The position numbers and the translations under genes were made by a program. From the NCBI GenBank assembly GCA_964415255.1, contig CAYQAC010000216.1, positions 1-7,825 of the forward strand: a stretch of DNA of 7,825 nt. The letters are read 5' to 3'. Positions 5,284 through 7,825 of this stretch are shown here, piece after piece. Positions within the stretch are counted from its first letter, which is position 1. Each line of letters starts with the position of its first letter. Source of the stretch: JAHBVY01 sp964415255 (GTDB lineage: Bacteria; Myxococcota_A; Polyangia; Polyangiales; Polyangiaceae). The notes under the pieces were generated by a model. It searched no databases. It was not told where the DNA came from and saw only the letters and a list, made by a program, of their open reading frames with translations.

Positions 5284-7503
5284 CTACCAGGTCTCGCGGC
5301 GGCACACCGCGGCGTTGTCGCCGAACTGAGAGGCCGTGGCCTCCTCCGGGCGCCGCAGCTCCACCTCGCGCTTCAGCTCGTCGGGCAGCTCGAAGCGGTG
5401 CTCGCACACCAGCGCCTGGAGCGGCTGTTCACCAGCCACGCGCAGGCTCAGGCGCAGCACCTCGTTACCGCCGCCGAGGTAAGCGAAGCGCTGCCACTCG
5501 CTCTCCGCGAAGCGCGCGCGAGGCGCCTGGACCAACATGGGGGCTACGTCTGCACCCTGGATCTCACCATCGCGAAACGCGAGCTTCAGCTCGGTGGCGA
5601 TCGGCACGCTGAAGCTCACCGCCTGCGCCCAGAGCTCGCGACGCCAGCTGAGCTCGAGGACGCGCCCACCGGGGTGCGTCTCCCGTCGCACCAAGGTCAG
5701 GTGCGAGCGCTGCGGGCTCACCCAGCTCGACTCACCCGTCAGGGTGCGGTCGTACCAGCCGCCGAGCCACGGGAAGCTCGGCTCGGGCGCGCCGCTCAGC
5801 TTCAAGAGCCGCGCGAGCGGCTCCGGCGCCGGGCCGTGACTCACGTCGAGCTGACTGACGCTCCGCCGCTCGTCGATGTCGTACACCACGCCCACGCTGG
5901 CGCGCTGAGGCGCGTCGGCGCTGAACGGCTCTTGGAGCCGCGCGGCGCCGAAGCTGAGCAGCGCCGCCACGAAAGAGGCCACTGCGGGCCACAGCGCACG
6001 CAGCGCGCCGCGGCGCGGCCGGGGCAGCCACGGAGCGAGCTGGAGCCAGAACAGCGCCCACAGCGCCGCCAGGGCGGCCAGTGAGGCGAAGCCGATGGCG
6101 GTGGGCAGCGCGAGCAGGAGCGGGAGCCAGAGGAGCGCCGTGATGAACGACGACAGCGCTCCCAACCCCAAAATCCAAGCGCGCGAACCCTCACTCCCGA
6201 GACCGTCAACCAATCTGACGGTGAGCAAGACCCCGAGCGTCGCCGTGACGGCGGGCACGTAGCCGAGGTAGGCCGCGCCGGGCAGCACCCGCGCCAAGAC
6301 CGAGCCCAGCATCACGTACAGGTAACCGAGGCCCAGCTGACGCGCGAGCAGCCCACGCGAGGAGGCGGGCAGCGTCGCCGAAGCGGCCCCCAGCGCCAAG
6401 GCGCCCAGCGCGAGCGAGGTGGGGTGCGCGACGAACACGTCAGGCAGCCGACCTGCTGCCTTCAGCCAGCGCTCCACGCCATAGGCCAAACCCGCCGCCA
6501 CGCCGAGCCCGAGCAGCGCGAGTAGGAGCCACAGGGCCACCTGGCGCCCGTTCGCGCGCGCTCGATACCGCACGGAAACAATCAGCAGGCACAGCGCACA
6601 AGCGCCGAGCATGACGGGCGTGAGCCACCCCGGCAGCACCACCAGCTGCTTACCCAGCAGGTCGAAGTAGGTGAGCCCCGCGGCGCCCGCCTGATACTCA
6701 GCGTCACTGATTGAATTCGCGGCGGCCAGCGCCTGCGCGGTTTGATCGAGGGTGTGCTGGAGGCTCCGCGGGTCCAAGTGCGCGAGCGAATCGAGCGGCG
6801 TGTGGTAGCGGGCGAAGCCGCCGATGAGGGCGTAGTTGAAGCCACCCCGGCCGGTGCCCTTCACCACGCTGAAGTCGGTGTCATTCGGCAGCCGCTCATA
6901 CACCGACTGGTACACCGAGCTCATGCGCGGCGAGGTGGCGCGCGAGGCGAAGGCGCGGATCAACGCGCCGTCCTTCGGGCCGGTTTGAAACAGGAGCGCG
7001 GGCCCCTCCGTGCCGCGCGCCTCCACGTTGATCACGAGCGCCACGTCGTGATAGGCAGGGTGATTGACGAAAGCGCTCATCCCCAGCATGCCGAGCTCTT
7101 CACCGTCGGTGAACAGCAAGAGCAAGGGGCGACGGGGCGGCGCCTCCCGCGCGGCGCGCGCCACCTCCAGCAGGGTGGCGATGCCCAGGCCATCGTCGGC
7201 GGCGCCTGGCCCGGCGGGCACCGAGTCGTAGTGGGCAGCCACCATGACGTGGTCCTGCTCGGGCGCGGTGCCCGGCACCTTCACGAACAGGTTCTCCACC
7301 CGCGCGCACACGCCAGGTCGGCAGCTCACCGCCACTTGGAGCTCGGGCTCATAACCGAGCCGCCGCAGCTCCCGCTCGATGCGCCGCCGCACATGCAGGT
7401 TCTCGGCGCTGCCCGTGGGGTGCGGCACCTCACCACCCAAGACGTAATGCAGGCTGTCTAGCGCCCGCTCCGCCGAGCACCGCGAGAAGTATCGGACGAT
7501 CAT
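5284..7503 (-). CDS. M28-family zinc metallopeptidase with multi-pass membrane region
   Basis: A 739-residue predicted two-zinc aminopeptidase-type enzyme. The catalytic domain (about 10-265) begins with the family-typical SAERALDSL and PHPTGSAEN. It keeps all expected metal and catalytic residues: H91 and D93 in HYDS, D103 in GAADDG, E135 and E136 in TDGEELG, E161 in NVEARG, and H234 in YHTPLD. NVEARGTEGP and the following membrane half resemble the Fxna/vacuolar-membrane-protease type. About eight membrane spans fall between 285 and 522, followed by a ~215-residue soluble tail. The ATG at 7503 has AGGTGG three bases upstream; the frame extends to 7725, but that extension is antisense to the Doc-like frame and not family-like. 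These proteins normally have an N-terminal anchor before the catalytic domain. It is missing here, so the 5' end may be truncated or rearranged. Confidence 0.87.
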   Translation of the reverse strand: MIVRYFSRCSAERALDSLHYVLGGEVPHPTGSAENLHVRRRIERELRRLGYEPELQVAVSCRPGVCARVENLFVKVPGTAPEQDHVMVAAHYDSVPAGPGAADDGLGIATLLEVARAAREAPPRRPLLLLFTDGEELGMLGMSAFVNHPAYHDVALVINVEARGTEGPALLFQTGPKDGALIRAFASRATSPRMSSVYQSVYERLPNDTDFSVVKGTGRGGFNYALIGGFARYHTPLDSLAHLDPRSLQHTLDQTAQALAAANSISDAEYQAGAAGLTYFDLLGKQLVVLPGWLTPVMLGACALCLLIVSVRYRARANGRQVALWLLLALLGLGVAAGLAYGVERWLKAAGRLPDVFVAHPTSLALGALALGAASATLPASSRGLLARQLGLGYLYVMLGSVLARVLPGAAYLGYVPAVTATLGVLLTVRLVDGLGSEGSRAWILGLGALSSFITALLWLPLLLALPTAIGFASLAALAALWALFWLQLAPWLPRPRRGALRALWPAVASFVAALLSFGAARLQEPFSADAPQRASVGVVYDIDERRSVSQLDVSHGPAPEPLARLLKLSGAPEPSFPWLGGWYDRTLTGESSWVSPQRSHLTLVRRETHPGGRVLELSWRRELWAQAVSFSVPIATELKLAFRDGEIQGADVAPMLVQAPRARFAESEWQRFAYLGGGNEVLRLSLRVAGEQPLQALVCEHRFELPDELKREVELRRPEEATASQFGDNAAVCRRETW
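6202..6222. repeat. 7-bp inverted repeat inside the peptidase gene
   Basis: ACCGTCA at 6202-6208 and TGACGGT at 6216-6222 are exact complements around a 7-base loop. It falls in the codons for the membrane-region sequence LTVRLVDGL. It has the same CGTCA/TGACG flavour as the other palindromes in the window, but the arms are short and chance is possible. Confidence 0.4.
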
Positions 7504-7506
7504 GGA

Positions 7507-7512
7507 CCACCT
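7507..7512 (-). promoter_or_regulatory. Shine-Dalgarno-like site for the M28 peptidase
   Basis: On the - strand AGGTGG is followed by TCC and then the ATG at 7503. It matches AGGAGG at five of six bases, but the 3-base spacing is tighter than usual. It supports the ATG at 7503 as a usable start. Because the flanking sequence may be a breakpoint, it could be fortuitous. Confidence 0.4.
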
Positions 7513-7515
7513 GGC

Positions 7516-7825
7516 GTGATCCGGCGGGCGCCGAGCCTCGACGTCGTCATCTACATCAACGCCGACACGCTCGGAATGGACGCCCAGACGGTGCGCCGGT
7601 CGGTGAAGGTCGGCCTGCTCGGCTCGGCCCTCCAGGCGCCGCTCGCCGGGTTCGGCGACGTCGACCTGTACCCGGAGACCTGGCAGCGGCTCGGCGTGAT
7701 CTGCTCCCGGATCGTCCTCAACCACCCGTTCCTCGACGGCAACAAGCGCACGGCGTTCCTCGCCATGCTGGAAACCGCGGCGCTCAATGCCGCTGATTGC
7801 TGCAAAAACTGTCGTCGTGAAGACT
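7516..7825 (+). CDS. Fic/Doc-family protein (3' end outside window)
   Basis: This frame is open from 7462 to the window end. The GTG at 7516 is the earliest plausible start, with an in-frame ATG at 7576. Family landmarks run in order: a VIYINADTL strand-helix start, GLLGSALQAPLAG (the GLLxSA block of Doc proteins), DLYPETWQR, and the Fic motif HPFLDGNKRTA at residues 70-80 from the GTG. His70 is the catalytic histidine. Lys77 in GNKR, in place of the GNGR of AMP-transferring Fic proteins, is the Doc form, known in phage P1 Doc to phosphorylate EF-Tu. Doc toxins usually follow a Phd-type antitoxin gene; none is present, and only 12 bp separate this start from the divergent peptidase. No ribosome site is visible. 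The last ~13 residues (CCKNCRRED end) do not look like the family, and the final ~37 bp are less GC-rich, so the 3' end may also be disturbed. Confidence 0.75.
   Translation, partial: MIRRAPSLDVVIYINADTLGMDAQTVRRSVKVGLLGSALQAPLAGFGDVDLYPETWQRLGVICSRIVLNHPFLDGNKRTAFLAMLETAALNAADCCKNCRRED

Noticed and set aside
5179..6084. 301-codon + strand frame starting in the intergenic repeats
   Set aside because: It is antisense to the conserved - strand peptidase C-terminal half and has Arg/Ala/Leu-rich shadow composition.
6742..7461. 239-codon + strand frame opposite the peptidase
   Set aside because: It is His/Arg/Gly-rich with no family pattern and lies antisense to conserved metal-binding motifs of the peptidase. 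It ends before the Doc-like frame begins.
7504..7725. N-terminal extension of the M28 peptidase to 7725 on the - strand
   Set aside because: The 74 extra residues are charged, lack a membrane anchor and are antisense to a frame with clear Doc-family motifs. The ATG at 7503 has an SD-like sequence.
7516..7825. Complete toxin-antitoxin module at the right edge
   Set aside because: Only the Doc-like frame is visible. The upstream DNA is the divergent peptidase gene, so no antitoxin precedes it, and the downstream side is outside the window.

Overview
The window is about 7.8 kb of high-GC bacterial DNA (strong G/C preference at third codon positions, many GTG/GCG/CGC codons). Gene content and sequence style suggest a Myxococcota or related 'deltaproteobacterial' lineage. 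That is inferred from overall impression and not from a marker gene. Both ends cut through a coding frame. I see no rRNA, tRNA, CRISPR array, transposase or phage gene.

Left to right on the + strand there are three units. First comes the 3' end of an unrecognised helical protein with a proline-rich tail (3-617). A 189-bp gap with a 26-bp tandem duplication follows. Then comes a 519-residue protein (807-2366) that joins a plant-type [2Fe-2S] domain to an FAD/pyridine-nucleotide oxidoreductase domain, in the manner of HcnA+HcnB or the N-terminal half of sarcosine oxidase alpha. Converging on it, with the two stop codons overlapping by 10 bp, is a lone ccmB-like heme-exporter permease on the - strand (2357-3058).

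Divergent from ccmB is a + strand pair. The first member is a membrane-anchored alpha/beta hydrolase with a complete catalytic triad (3150-4604). It overlaps by 20 bp a DUF2505/SRPBCC-like putative ligand-binding protein (4585-5094). The overlap suggests translational coupling, so an esterase and a hydrophobic-ligand carrier may work together on a lipid or ester. After this pair lies a 189-bp spacer almost filled by repeats: two ~60-bp tandem units, the first with a perfect 16-bp-arm hairpin, and a 17-bp direct repeat. The spacer separates the pair from a convergent 739-residue M28 metallopeptidase with a multi-pass membrane C-terminal half (7503-5284, - strand).

At the right edge a + strand Fic/Doc-family frame (7516-7825, incomplete) begins 12 bp from the peptidase start. 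The peptidase lacks the N-terminal membrane anchor usual for its type, and the Doc-like gene has no antitoxin before it and no clear ribosome site. The sequence around 7480-7535 therefore looks like a breakpoint, either a real rearrangement or an assembly join.

I did not find a convincing new multi-gene system. The most distinctive signals are the palindromes sharing an ACGTCAG/CTGACGT core, found both in spacers and inside genes, and the peptidase/Doc junction.
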